Assembly (NCBI RefSeq): GCF_027244095.1
Contig: NC_069670.1
Span: 20,883,820 to 20,947,819, forward strand
DNA length: 64,000 nt
Reading direction: 5' to 3'
Source of the DNA: Hemicordylus capensis
Taxonomy: Eukaryota > Chordata > Lepidosauria > Squamata > Cordylidae
The position numbers were made by a program, and so were the translations under genes. The notes under the pieces are model-generated. The model saw nothing but the letters and a program-made list of their open reading frames with translations, ran no database searches and had not been told where the DNA came from. Of this stretch, positions 20,901 through 31,505 are shown piece after piece; the first letter of the stretch is position 1; each line of letters starts with the position of its first letter.

Positions 20901-21152
20901 TGGCCCAGCATGTAGTGGCAGCATCAGAGCCCAGCCAGGACCCCACTCAGACTGCCCCAGAGGCAAGGAAGCACTCTGGCATGGCATGGGCCCAGCATGT
21001 AGTGGCAGCATCAGAGCCCAGCCAGGACCCCACTCAGACTGCCCCAGAGGCAAGGAAGCACTCTGGCATGGCATGGGCCCAGCATGTAGTGGCAGCATCG
21101 CATCAGAACCCTGGACCCCACTCAGACTGCCCCAGAGGCAAGGAAGCACTCT
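20901..21152. repeat. 87-bp tandem repeat, about 2.9 copies
   Basis: CCCAGCATGTAGTGGCAGCA recurs at 20904, 20991 and 21078, with CCCCAGAGGCAAGGAAGCAC in each unit. The third unit is slightly altered. Confidence 0.9.
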
Positions 21153-21900
21153 GGAAGGCACCTGTTCAAAAACCACCTGCAAGACGCATGCAATGCAACG
21201 CAACACACAGCAGCAATTTCTTTACTGGGCATGGGCATGAAGACACAAGTTTTACAACAGTACATCTCCTCTCCAAGGTTCCCTCCCTCCTCCCCACACC
21301 CAAATGCATTTCAGAATAGGGGTGTCCCTATTTAAAACCGCCAGCTAGGGAGAGAAAGGGGCAACAAAAGGTGCACAATCACACACGCACTAACCCCTCT
21401 TCTTCCGGTCCTTCTCCTGCCGCTCACTGCTGGTCACGGATTCGCCACCGCCAGCCAGCCACCCTGGGCTGAGACACAGCAGGGCGGCCGCACGAGGCAC
21501 ACAGGCAACCGGGGTAGTTCAACAACGATGGAGGGGCAGAAGTGAGGAGACAACACTATTTGTGTCGCTCAACTCACCCCCAAGCAGAGACAAAATCAAC
21601 CAAAAACTATAAAAAGAAAAAAAAAACCGATGGCAGCCGCCAGGTGGGTAGGCTACTGTGTGCGGCTGCAGCTGTGGGAGAGGAGGTGGAAAGTGAAGGG
21701 GAGCAGAGAGAGAAAAGACTAAGAGAGAGAGAAAAGAGAGGGGGGGCAGGGACAAAGAGAAAGAGGAGAGAGAGAGAAAAGAAAGAGAGAGAGAGGAGAA
21801 AGAGAGAAGATAGAGAGAAAGAGGAGAGAGGAGAAGCGCAGCGCAGCAGGGAGGGGGGATTCAGGTGTGGGGGGAGGACACAGCAGTAGCAGCGGTCCAA

Positions 21901-22258
21901 AGAGGTGGGGGGAGCAGAGAGGGTGTGTGTGGTTGGGGGCTAGTGTGTGGCAGGGGGCCTGGGGTAAGTGGAGAGAGTCAGGGGCAAGGAGAAAAAGAGG
22001 TGGGGTGGGGGGAGCAGAGAGGGTGTGTGTGGTTGGGGGCTAGTGTGTGGCAGGGGGCCTGGGGTAAGTGGAGAGAGTCAGGGGCAAGGAGAAAAAGAGG
22101 TGGGGTGGGGGGAGCAGAGAGGGTGTGTGTGGTTGGGGGCTAGTGTGTGGCAGGGGGCCTGGGGTAAGTGGAGAGAGTCAGGGGCAAGGAGAAAAAGAGG
22201 TGGGGTGGGGGGAGCAGAGAGGGTGTGTGTGGTTGGGGGCTAGTGTGTGGCAGAGGGG
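21901..22258. repeat. 100-bp G-rich tandem repeat, about 3.5 copies
   Basis: GGAGCAGAGAGGGTGTGTGT recurs at 21911, 22011, 22111 and 22211 with almost no differences. Confidence 0.92.
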
Positions 22259-23759
22259 TGTTGGGGGGAAGGGGAGGGGGCAACAACAAACAGCAAAGGA
22301 GAAACTGGAACAACTCGGGCAGCAGCAGCGATTAGGCTGGATGGGGTGGTTGGGGGAGGAGCTGGGCCTGGGCTAGGGTCTGGGAGGAGGGAGGGTGGGG
22401 GGGCAGGCGGGGGGGGAGGAGGAGGAGGAGGGTAGCAAAATATATAAAGCAATATATATCAAGAGAACACAAGCCAGAAGTTTAAAAAAAAATGAAAAGA
22501 AAGACTATACTAACCAGCAGAAAAAACTTGGGGGTGGGGGTGTGGGGAGGGGGAACCAAACACAGACTCTGAGGGGGGCCACTAAGTGAACAGAGACAAT
22601 GAAACCACAATTGCTGCAAATTAATAATAGCAAATGAATAAGTGGAACCAAGCAAAGAAAACTGGACTCTGTTTGGCAGCAGCAAACTTGGGAGAAGGCT
22701 GGATGGGGTGGGGTTGGGGTGGGGTGTGGTTGGACTTGGAGGGGCAAGTTGGGAGCAGGGAACCAAAACTGATTATATGGGACAACAAGAAACAACAACA
22801 GAATCCTCTGGGGGTGGGGGGGAGGGATTCAGGGAACCAACTCGCAGGGCAGCAGCAGTCAGCAGAAACAAACAAAATGGTACGATTTAAGCAAAACCAG
22901 CAAGCAATATATAAATGAAACCAATGGAATGCAATGTGAAAATCAAAAAGTTGGACAAAAACAAGGCAGGACAAAGAGCAATAATTAATGGAAGAAGTTT
23001 TAAAGCAATGAGGATGCAGTGGGTGGGAGTGGGGGAGGGGGAGGGTAGGCCCAAAGGATGAGAAGGGAAAGGGGGAGAAAAGCAGACAGACAAGGAACAG
23101 GGAAAATTGGGGGAAATTAAGAAGAAAGTAAAGTGAAGTAACACACAGTATACAGACAAGAGACAGACAGAGAGAGGAGACACACAGAGAGTCACAAAGG
23201 GCAGGTGGAAAAAGGATTAGAGCACACACAGAGTGAGAGACACAGGACACAGTCAGGACTCACAGAGACACCAGAGCAGCCAGCAAAGGGCAAGCAGGTT
23301 CCTGAGATGATCCCACAACTGCAGCCAAGAGAAGTTTCCAGAGAAGAGGCTTGGGTTTATATAGGTTTGAAATTCCCTCCTTTGGGAGCCCCCACCTTTG
23401 CACTCCCCCCACGGCCAACAGGGTGCCAGCTCTCAACAGTGCAACAGCCAAGCAGCCTACCAGACCAAAGGACTTATGCTGGCCAATCAAGGATCAATAG
23501 CGCAGCCAATACAATGCCTGGAAATAGCATCACAAAATGGATGCAAGGAGGAGCAAAAGTTTCAGGAAGGAGACACAAAATGGAGGACAGACTTGGAACT
23601 TTAAAGAGACACTCCAGAGACTCAATTTCATTCCCGAACCGGCTCGAATTCGGTCCGGCTCGGTCCCGGAAGGGCCCGATTCGGTCTGGGATCGAGCCGC
23701 CGGATCCGGACCGGTTCGGGACGAACCGGTCCGGATCCGGACCGAACCGCACATCCCTA

Positions 23760-23767
23760 ATGCTGAG
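23760..23767. repeat. right 8-bp target duplication of the hAT element
   Basis: ATGCTGAG directly after GCACATCCCTA, identical to 14027-14034. Confidence 0.9.
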
Positions 23768-23860
23768 ATGTTCAGCGAGGAGGAGGAGGAGGCAGCCATG
23801 GCAGAGAACGTTGGCTTCTTACTGCTCAACATGGCCATTGGGCCCCCTTTCTACTTTGAG
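23768..23860 (+). pseudogene. host gene exon, right part, beyond the hAT
   Basis: Continues in phase with 13999-14034: MFSEEEEEAAMAENVGFLLL, then NMAIGPPFYFE, closing at TTTGAG/GTAAGT. The acidic loop followed by a hydrophobic helix fits a helical-repeat protein. Confidence 0.65.
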
Positions 23861-24003
23861 GTAAGTCTCCCCCATGCTGGCCTGACTCCCCCTGGCTCCC
23901 CCTGGCTCCCCCATGGTGGCCTGGCACCCCCCAGCTCCCCCTTCCAGGATCCAGGGTCCCCAGAAGAGCTCTGACAGGCCTTCTTTTCTCCCTCTCTCTA
24001 CAG

Positions 24004-24100
24004 GCAGAGCAGATCAAGCCACTCCTGCCACTGGGCATTCGCAGGGTGGGCCGAACAACATCCAGGGCCAAGGGCGATGGGAGCCATTCCTCCGATGAAG
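24004..24100 (+). CDS. host gene, penultimate exon
   Basis: Acceptor CTCTACAG, donor GATGAAG/GTAATG, phase 0 to 1. Reads AEQIKPLLPLGIRRVGRTTS then RAKGDGSHSSDE. The charged, serine-rich end suggests the protein is leaving its folded part. Confidence 0.5.
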
Positions 24101-24488
24101 GTAATGTCCATCCTGAAGGAAATGGGGCTGGCAGAGCTCCCTCCCTGCTCTGGGCTTGGGGAGCTCCCGCTCTGTGCCCACCATGGGTCTCCGAGGAGCC
24201 CACGTCCTCCCTCTTCCTGGTCCCCCAGAGCCTTCCCCAGAGCCAGCCCTGCACACCCCAATCCTGCCCCAGGGAAACATGGCGCTCCCTGAGGAAGGCC
24301 TTGAAGCCAAACTGCAGCTGGGGAAGCCCTCTCTGCTGCTCCCCTTGGGAATCCCCGACCAGAAGCCACCTCCTTTTCTCAGGGGCAGGTAGGGCCCCTT
24401 TTGTAAACTAAGCCATGCCCGTCTTCTCTCCCAACAAGCAGACCTCTTCGAGCCCTGAGAGGATCTGGATTTTGGTGACCTTCTCCAG

Positions 24489-24592
24489 GAGCAGCCCCCT
24501 TCCACTGCAAGCCCCAGGACAAGAAGAAGAGCTCCATCTATGCCAAGAAGATGAGGAGGGTCTTGCCCAGCTGGAGGCACGACGACACCTAG
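24489..24592 (+). CDS. host gene, probable last exon
   Basis: After CTTCTCCAG a phase-1 entry gives AAPFHCKPQDKKKSSIYAKK and MRRVLPSWRHDDT, then stop. The basic run could be a nuclear-localisation signal. An alternative acceptor at 24441 would end the protein within a few residues (DLFEP). Confidence 0.45.
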
Positions 24593-24689
24593 AATCCCCC
24601 TCCCCTTGGCCTCGTGCAGAGGGGAGGGAGTTTGTCCCAGCCCTGCCCTGCACGAGGCTCAAGAAGCAGGCCGATTGGCCCTTTAGGTT

Positions 24690-25380
24690 TGGGGGGCGGG
24701 GTTTTGGCCGGGATCGGCCGATCCACGCCCCAGGCTCCTCAGTTCGGCCTGGGCATTCCCCTCCCTCCCTTCCCTGGTGCAGAGCGGGTCTAGTGATTGG
24801 TCGCCCGAGGGGATCGAGTAGGAATTTTTTGCTCCCAACGCATTGGCCACTGTTGGGGGTATTTTCGCCTACTCCGTTCTGTACCCAGGTGTTTAGTTAG
24901 AGTTAGGCTGGTCACAATGGCAGTAACAGTGCGGGTTGGGGGGTAGGTTGAGGGATAGAACATCGGTGAGCACCCTTGGATATTCAAAAGGTTGATTGGT
25001 CAATTGCTCCTTTGTGGCCTGTGCGGCACGGGGAGAATGGATTGCCATGAAACCTGCTTCAGGACTTCACCAACCTTTGGGCTGTGCGGTGCGGGGTGGG
25101 TGAAGACCTTGAAGTATCCAGATCCCCTCTTCTAAAGGGGGGGTTGGCTTTGAAGGAATTGGGCAGGGCGTTCCTGCCCATTTCCTGAGCCAGGGTGTGT
25201 CGCCCAGTGAGGCGCTGGGTAGGACGTTAGAGTCCTAACCCGGGCCTAGTGGCCCGCACTGTTCTCTAAGGGTGATTAATCACCTGGCGTTCCAGTCCGC
25301 CATGTCTATTGTTCCTGTTAATAAAGTTGTGGCCCTTTTACCCATAATAAGTCTATGTGTCTTCTTGGGCTGGGAGCTGG
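24690..25380 (+). mobile_element. candidate LTR of a Ty3/gypsy-like element
   Basis: Non-coding, moderately GC-rich, with AATAAA at 25320-25325 followed by a GT-rich stretch, as in the R region of an LTR. Exact ends and target duplications were not established. Old and incomplete. Confidence 0.35.
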
Positions 25381-25399
25381 GGACAAGGAGACCATCTTT

Positions 25400-26350
25400 G
25401 TATGCAGGGGACACAGCACTGCAAGAAGCGGGTTGCCCAACTCCGCCAAGAAGAGGCAGAGCAGCTCAAGCGGGAGAGAGAGTAGCGAGAGGTAGAGAGC
25501 CCTCTGGAGGAGGAGCAGCGCCTTCACCCAAAGCAGCATCGACAGGAGCAAGAGATGCTTCCGCCTCAACAGCAACAGCCAGCCGAGCTCCCCCGAGAGG
25601 GCTCCACTGTCTTCCCCCCAGGAGAGGATCCCCGTGTGGTTCTCGCCACCTTGGAATGGGCTGAGCAGAACCAGGATCTCCAGGAAGGCAAGTCCATGAG
25701 TGGGGTACCCAGTGTGGTTGTCCATGGGGATCTGGCCAAGGGTTGTAGTCATGTGTCAGAAGGAGGGGATGTTACCTGAAGCCTGGCTGCTTTGACATGA
25801 AAAAAAACTGAATAATATCATGACCTTGGATGAAGGTTTATGGACAGAGGGACAGGAAATGTCTTGTGGGCAGCTGAAATCGCTGGTCAATGGATGTTTC
25901 TCAAAAGGGAGTCTCTGCTCAACTTCCCCAAATGTCAAGGGGAGAAGGAAAAAGAAGAGGAATCACAGGAACCTGGACATAGGCTGACCTGGTGTCTTTG
26001 TGCAACAGATGACCATGTGGTTCAGTGGTCACAGACTATGGGGACTTTTGGCTCCAAGTGGCAAAGGTGGTCCTGGACGCTGCAAGAGTCACAGATGCGG
26101 GTCCAGCATGTGCCTGGCAAAGAAAACACCCTCAAGGAGTTTTCTCTGTCTGGAGAGGGGGAATCTCAGCCTGGAAGGATGGCCTGGACGTGGCCCACAA
26201 GTACCCTCAGAAGACAAGCACTGAAATCCTGGAAGGGCCAGGCAGTATTGAGCCCCAGACCTCTGCCGAGAGCAGGACAAGAGACTGCCCATCCAGCAAG
26301 CCAGACGCCGAGAAGAGAGAGAATCCAGAGAACTCTGTGTAGGGACCAGT
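25400..26350 (+). mobile_element. LTR-retrotransposon internal debris (gypsy-like)
   Basis: Contains a glutamine/glutamate-rich gag-like coiled segment (25440-25570), a purine tract near 25765, and at 26010-26160 residues reminiscent of the RNase H end and linker of gypsy elements (VQHVPGKENT). A broken fossil; the family call is tentative. Confidence 0.4.
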
Positions 26351-27386
26351 GTAGGGTGTTAGGGTAGTGGGTGCGTTTCTTTCCAACCTTTTATTTTCCC
26401 TGGTATGTTCTTTTGGTAGGTTTGTTTTCAGTTTTCATTTTTGCTGCAAAGTAATGCTTTAATTGAACTGGTTTTTTAAAAAAATAAACTTTCTTATTCT
26501 ATCAAGATTGGAAGCTTGTTGTTGATTTGTCTTCCCCCCACACCCATAACCCTTTCCACATGAGTGAGTTTTTTTGTGGGTTGGATACTTTTGACAAAGG
26601 GGTTTTGTAGTGGACCCAGCCATACAAAAAGTCTACTTGGTGGTGGCAGCGGCAAAAGGTTAGGAGGAATAGGCAGTTGTTCCTCCACAGAAGTCTTCGA
26701 AACCAAACTCCATCCCAGCTTAGGAAACAAGATCAATCACATGCGTTAGAAAACATTTCACTGAGGGATTCTGTTTAACCTCTCATTAAGGTGGTAACAC
26801 TTCGTTGGTTAGATTACTGGGTTCAAAGCCCTTGATATATACTAAAGATATATTCCTGATTAATCCAGTGGCAGGGATTTTAAAATGTGAATCCTAAAGT
26901 CACTGACTAGGGAGCAATAATAAACTTAGCAATTCACTTTATTTCTTAGCTGCCCCATTCAAACAACATTCAAACGCAAAATAAAAACACATCACACATT
27001 AAAGCATCACAGACCCCCACCCCCACCTCAGAAGACCTCTCCTCCTCACAGCTTCAGCCTCCCTGTGTTTGCCAGACAAAATGAGAACAACCCACTCAGC
27101 TTCCACGGCAGTTTTTAGCACCCACCGCAGTTTTTAGAAAACAAGCAAAGATGTGGCTCTTCACACAGGCTTTTAAATGAGATTAGTTTTTCATAAATGT
27201 TTTTGCTGCGCCTGCTGCTCTGTCTTTTATGTATTGTAATTCCAGAGGTTTTGAAATGTTTAAAAAGAGATTATTTCTATATATTTATATTTATAATTCT
27301 CTATGGCGTATAAGCAGTGGGACCAGGAGATGCAGGGAAAGGAATGCAGAGAGGCAGGACGCAGAGGTGTATCTAGGGGAAATAGC
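26351..27386. other. no gene recognised
   Basis: AT-rich sequence with an AATAAA-like motif near 26480. Part of 27120-27300 looks like an old L2-type 3' end, not firmly. Confidence 0.4.
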
Positions 27387-27394
27387 GCCTAGGG

Positions 27395-27514
27395 CAGGGG
27401 TGGGGAACCTTGGCACTCCAACTGTTTTTGAACTACAACTCCCACCATCCCCAGCTGGGGATGATGGGAGTTGTAGTTCAACAACAGCTGGAGTGGCAAG
27501 GTTCCCCACCCCTG
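27395..27514. mobile_element. 120-bp hairpin hAT MITE
   Basis: CAGGGGTGGGGAACCTTGGC at one end and GCAAGGTTCCCCACCCCTG at the other; the centre CCCCAGC/TGGGGATGATGGGAG folds back. Flanked by GCCTAGGG and GCCTAGGA, an 8-bp duplication with one difference. Confidence 0.85.
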
Positions 27515-27869
27515 GCCTAGGACAAGCACTCAAATTGCGCCCCCTGTCCAAACATCTGACACCCATCTTTCAGATAACTTTACCATAATAACAGCTGAAA
27601 AATACAAGTCACGCTCGTTAATCTTTTAATATTTCAAAAACTATTTAGCAGTGGACGTAGCCAGACCAAAAAATGCTGGAAAACTACAAATTTCAGTATG
27701 CTGGGGCTCATGAAATACCCCAAAACTATGTGGAGGTATACTTAGAAAACTAAACAGAAGTGTCTGTCTAATTCTATACAGTACTATGCATTGTAGCATC
27801 ACCATTACATAAGTTTCTCCAGATTACCTCAACAAGCGATGGGGATCATACCGAAGAAGGCGCTCTTTT

Positions 27870-28100
27870 CAACAAAGTTTCCAAAGCAGTTTACATAGAA
27901 AAATTAAGAATTAATAAATAAGAGGGTTGCCTGTCCTCAAAGGGTGACTGTCTATAAAATAAATAGAAGGTGAACACCAACAACAACCACTGAAGGGATG
28001 CTGTGCTGGGATTGGATAGCGCCAGTTGCTCTTCGCCTGATAAATATAAGCGAATCACCACTTTGAAAGGTGCCTCTTTGTTCAGTTAGCAGGGGTCATA
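27870..28100 (+). repeat. interspersed repeat, diverged copy of the 5065 type
   Basis: AGCAGTTTACATAGAAAAATT, CCTCAAAGGGTGACTGTCT and GGTGCCTCTTTGTTCAGTTAG align with the copy at 5065-5300 but with many changes. Confidence 0.5.
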
Positions 28101-28545
28101 AAACCACTGGCCCCTTTTCACATGAGACTTAGGGCTTGTCTTCACGAACAAAATCGGGACTAGGAGAAGTGTCCCGCCAGGCTCAAAGCCCTGGGCGCAC
28201 TCCTAAGAAATGAGTGTGTGCCAGCAAGAGTGAGCTGGTAAGAGAAGGGGAAGTGATTGGGTGCCAGAGGCAATCCAGGTCGGATGACACAGAACGTGCT
28301 TTTCCTCCACCCTCAATACAGTCTGTTGCTGTGTACATTCAGTGGGTTGCCTGCTGCCCTCCTCCACAGATCACGGCTAGCACATGGTAACTTCCCCCAA
28401 ATCTTACCACGATTTTAGCTGGTAAAAGGACTGGTTTTCGGGAGCATGCAGGAGGCCCGGAGTCTGGCTGGATGCTCCTCCTCCTGCCCCGATTCTGGTT
28501 GTGAGAATGGGCTCTTAGTGAGGCTCTTTCTCCCATCAGATTGGT
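28101..28545. other. no gene recognised
   Basis: Mixed sequence between repeats, no supported open frame. Confidence 0.4.
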
Positions 28546-28547
28546 GG

Positions 28548-28795
28548 TGGGAGGAGAGCTGGTCTTGCGGTGGTAGTGCCTGGCATGGGCACTACCCCTT
28601 TGCTGAGCAGAACGGGTTTGCATTGGAATTGCATTTGAACAGTCTGCTTGAAGAGAGCTGGTCTTGTGGTAGCAAGCAGGAATTGTCCCCTTTGCTGAGC
28701 AGGGTCCACCCTGGTTTGCATTTGAATGGGAGACTACCTGTGCGGGCACTGGAAGAGATTCCCCTCAGGGGATCGTCCTGTTCTGGGAACTGAAA
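28548..28795 (+). repeat. 5S-headed SINE, two heads in a row
   Basis: GAGAGCTGGTCTTG occurs twice (about 28553 and 28652). The second head has CTTTGCTGAGCAGGGTCCAC and GAATGGGAGACTACC. Ends in CAGGGGATCGTCCTGTTCTGG. Confidence 0.65.
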
Positions 28796-29124
28796 CTTCC
28801 CATCCATCAGGGAAAAGAGAGCAAAACAGCAAGGAGTTTCAGTACATGAGGCTACCACAAGACCCACTCTTGTCCCATGATAAATATTTAATAAAGTGTT
28901 TAATCAGGTCTTTATTGGCCCCCGGCAGTCCTGTTACTTACAAAGGGGATAAAGAGAATCCCGTTTACCCTCCCTCTCCATAATAACCATCTCTAAGCCT
29001 CAGCATTTTGTCAGGAATCCACTGACTGACTCCTCAATTTGGGGGCTGGATCCCAGAACCAAAGTAAATTTGTCAAGGGCTGACATGAGCACACCTGTCT
29101 CTTCTCTTCCTCCTCCTCTTAAAG

Positions 29125-29250
29125 CTTCCTCTGAAGACCTGAAGGAGAATTGCCTGAACTACGCAGTACCTGTGGCTGTCCTGGGCGTCTCGTCCTCCCT
29201 GCTGCTTCTCCTGAGCTTTCTGTGGTCTCAACTCTGTCCTTCCGGGCCAG
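29125..29250 (+). CDS. transmembrane exon of an ITIM receptor (copy B)
   Basis: Same length, splice sites and phase as the exon at 2327, with DLKENCLNYAVPVAVLGVSS then SLLLLLSFLWSQLC. It splices in phase 1 to the exon at 29881. No charged residue lies in the helix, as expected for a receptor that signals through its own tail. No Ig-domain exon was found upstream in this block; it may lie in the part replaced by repeats or have been lost. Confidence 0.65.
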
Positions 29251-29351
29251 GTAATACCAATAAGCACACTCTAAGAGGGGAGAGAAGAATAGTTCACATT
29301 TGAATATCGCTTTATGCAGAAGGAAACCCCCCAGCAAGTCTCCCTAAAGGT

Positions 29352-29545
29352 GGAGCTCTGGTCTTGTGGGAGCAAGCATGAATTGCCCCCTTTGCTAAGC
29401 AGGGTCTGCCCTGGTTTGCATCTGAATGGGAGACTTCGCCTCCGATGTGAGCACTGCAAGATATCCCCCTTAGGGGGTGGGGCCAGTCTGGGAAGAGCAC
29501 CTGCATGCAGAAAGTTCCCAGTTTTCTCCCTGGCATTTCCAGTGG
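29352..29545 (+). repeat. 5S-headed SINE in the receptor intron
   Basis: CTTTGCTAAGCAGGGTCTGC and CTGAATGGGAGACTTCG. The same SINE sits at the same relative place in copy A (2550), so it predates the duplication. Confidence 0.7.
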
Positions 29546-29880
29546 GGCCAGGAAATGCAGGGAAAGGAATGCAGAGAGGCAGGACATCATCAGTTTCCTC
29601 ATGGGATGAGAATGCCTGCTAGTTGTGGCAACAGTAGTTTGCCAGGCCACACTGGACAGGCTGGTGCTGCAGTTGCATTCAGAGGTTAAAAAGCTGCGAC
29701 AAAAGGGGTCTGAAAAGACTGTTAAGACTGAGGGAAACTGTGGCAATTCTAAAAATTAAAAAAAAAGGCTGGTGTGGAATGAATCTCCAGACTAAAGGGT
29801 GGAAAGCAGGAGGAGGGAAACAGTAATTTCTCCCCCCACCCACCCTTTCCCTCCCTCTTGACTCTTTTTTGCTCTGCAAG

Positions 29881-29927
29881 GATTCCAGCCCAGAGTCTTC
29901 GAAATAACTTCTTCAGAGATGCCAGAG
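29881..29927 (+). CDS. juxtamembrane tail exon (copy B)
   Basis: Acceptor GCTCTGCAAG, donor CCAGAG/GTAAGG. With the phase-1 base from the previous exon it reads GFQPRVFEITSSEMPE, exit phase 0. Confidence 0.5.
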
Positions 29928-30835
29928 GTAAGGCTCTACTTGGGAAACCGCTCTAGCTTTTCAGGGTGTTTTCACACCTGATACCCAAGGGGGAATGCCT
30001 CTTCCCAGATAAGATCAGAAGAAGCATTCCCTTTTGCATGAGAGTGAAGGAAGAATGCTTCTTCTAAGATGGTGCCTGACACCCTTAGTAGTATTTGAAA
30101 GAAACATAGATTGACTTTTTATAAATCCCCAGCCTTAAAAATAATGAACACATTAAAAAAAAAAGATTTGGAAACATGTCTGATTGTTTCAAATGCAACT
30201 GGAACTCAGTTTTGAAATCAATTGAAGACATTGTAGGAAGGTAGATTTACATGTGTGGTTCAACTTGGGTGGTCACCCCATTAAAGAAAATCCATGAATT
30301 GTATGAAGTCTCGTAGATTAAGATTTAATTCTTAATCTATGAGGATTTAAGAAGTGTGAACTAAAATAATACTTTCTTTTTAGATTATCCCCATACATAG
30401 ATAGCAGTTGGTGCCATTATAGAAAAAGTGCTTCTTGTTGTAGCACTGGGAATACCTCTTCAAAGATGGGATTAGAAGAGGCATTCCCTGTTGTATGGAA
30501 GTGAGAGGGAAATATCTCTTGTAAGATGTTGTTTAACACCTCTAGTATTAGTTCAAATAAATATAGATTGCACTTGTGTAAATCTCCCACTCAATAATCA
30601 AAAACATAGGGGGAGTGAAGATGCAACTTGGAGATTCACAGGTGATCACTGAATTTTCCTTCTAGTCACTTGTGCAAAGGCTTTTAGGAGTTGAAAGCCA
30701 AAGGTGGTGTGGTGGCTAGTGTTAGGCTTGGCTGGGCTAAGGCCTGTTTGGATCCCTCTTCATCCTCTGGCATGGGCAGCCTGGAAATGTAAGCCATCAC
30801 ACAAATAACAGGTTTCCCCCCCTTTTGTGAAACAG

Positions 30836-30922
30836 GACGGAATTTGCTACAGTGAGCTGGATTTTCCTTCAAGAACTTGGGACGTGGACAGGAAGAGAGC
30901 AGCAGCACAAAAGAAACTTTGA
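30836..30922 (+). CDS. last coding exon with ITIM-like motif (copy B)
   Basis: After acceptor TTTGTGAAACAG the phase-0 frame reads DGICYSELDFPSRTWDVDRK then RAAAQKKL and a TGA stop. ICYSEL fits the inhibitory consensus [IVLS]-x-Y-x-x-[ILV]. Such motifs, once phosphorylated, recruit SHP-type phosphatases or SHIP in inhibitory receptors. The predicted tail is about 44 residues with one tyrosine. Together with the single C1-type domain seen in copy A this suggests an inhibitory Ig-superfamily receptor. The link between the exons is inferred from phase alone. Confidence 0.55.
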   Translation, partial: DGICYSELDFPSRTWDVDRKRAAAQKKL

Positions 30923-31339
30923 ACAGTCTGTGATGAGCTGGTGCTCTTCCGTGAAAAGAGAGGTTAGGGGTTCTGATCTGGGAAGTGGTGCCTTATTCCC
31001 AAGCAACTCCATGAGTCGTTCCACGCACAATGCCACTTCCCAGCCTCAAGTCTTCAGTCTGCCATAGTGAAATCTTTTTAGACTTTAAGGCAGGAGGAAC
31101 CATTTTGTCTTTTTGTTTCTGAGGTCAAGTCACCAAAGTTCACTTCAGGAACTTTCCCCCTTGAAAAGCAGAGTGGACAGGTGCTACAGGAATGACAAAT
31201 GTACAGACAAAGGTCAGCCTCAGACCAAGGTCAGCCTCCTTTAGCAGCCCCTGCTGACTGAGCCAAGGGCGCCTTCTCAAAATGGCAGCTCTCTTGTATA
31301 TAGCAGGGGGAGAGCAACTGTTCCCTTTCAGCCCAGCAT

Positions 31340-31505
31340 AGCTTCCTTCCTGGTGACTGTTGCTGGTGTCTCCCTGGGGTTTCTTTTTAGACTGTGAGCC
31401 CCTTTGGGGCAGGGAACCATTTTCTCATCCCCTTTTTTTTTAAAGTTAACCATTTTGAGACATTTTTTGTTGCTGAAAAGCAGTATATAAATATTTCTAA
31501 TAATA
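31340..31505 (+). repeat. SINE/LINE tail, copy of the 4430 type
   Basis: ACTGTGAGCCCCTTTGGGGC and GCTGAAAAGCAGTATATAAA. Confidence 0.6.

Larger units (their letters stand above)
20155..23640. other. hAT interior, 5' side of the transposase gene
   Basis: No second coding sequence found. The region is G-rich and purine-rich, with homopolymer runs near 20230-20340 and 21600-21850 and the two tandem arrays listed separately. The transposase promoter should lie here; no TATA box was identified. Confidence 0.55.
14035..23759 (-). mobile_element. 9.7-kb hAT DNA transposon, apparently complete
   Basis: The element runs from TAGGGATGTGC to its exact inverse GCACATCCCTA and is flanked by identical ATGCTGAG copies, the 8-bp duplication typical of hAT. 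Subterminal regions on both sides are packed with GGTCCGG, GAACCGG and related motifs, candidate transposase-binding sites. The left end carries a long palindrome (14300-14950). A 926-residue transposase lies on the minus strand. The right part, 5' of the transposase gene, has purine-rich runs and two tandem arrays. Perfect duplications, perfect terminal repeats and an open reading frame full of intact CpGs point to a recent insertion. Confidence 0.92.

Noticed and set aside
20819-21319. A 166-codon frame with 29-residue repeats
   Set aside because: It is the 87-bp tandem array read in frame; no conserved residues and no coding context.
21865-22376. Overlapping frames of about 90-100 codons with repeated VCGWGLVCGRGPGV
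   Set aside because: The 100-bp G-rich tandem repeat read in successive frames; not a gene.
25272-26367. Host gene with a glutamine-rich coiled coil
   Set aside because: The purine tract and the HVPGKENT-like residues nearby fit LTR-element debris better; kept as a tentative fossil instead.
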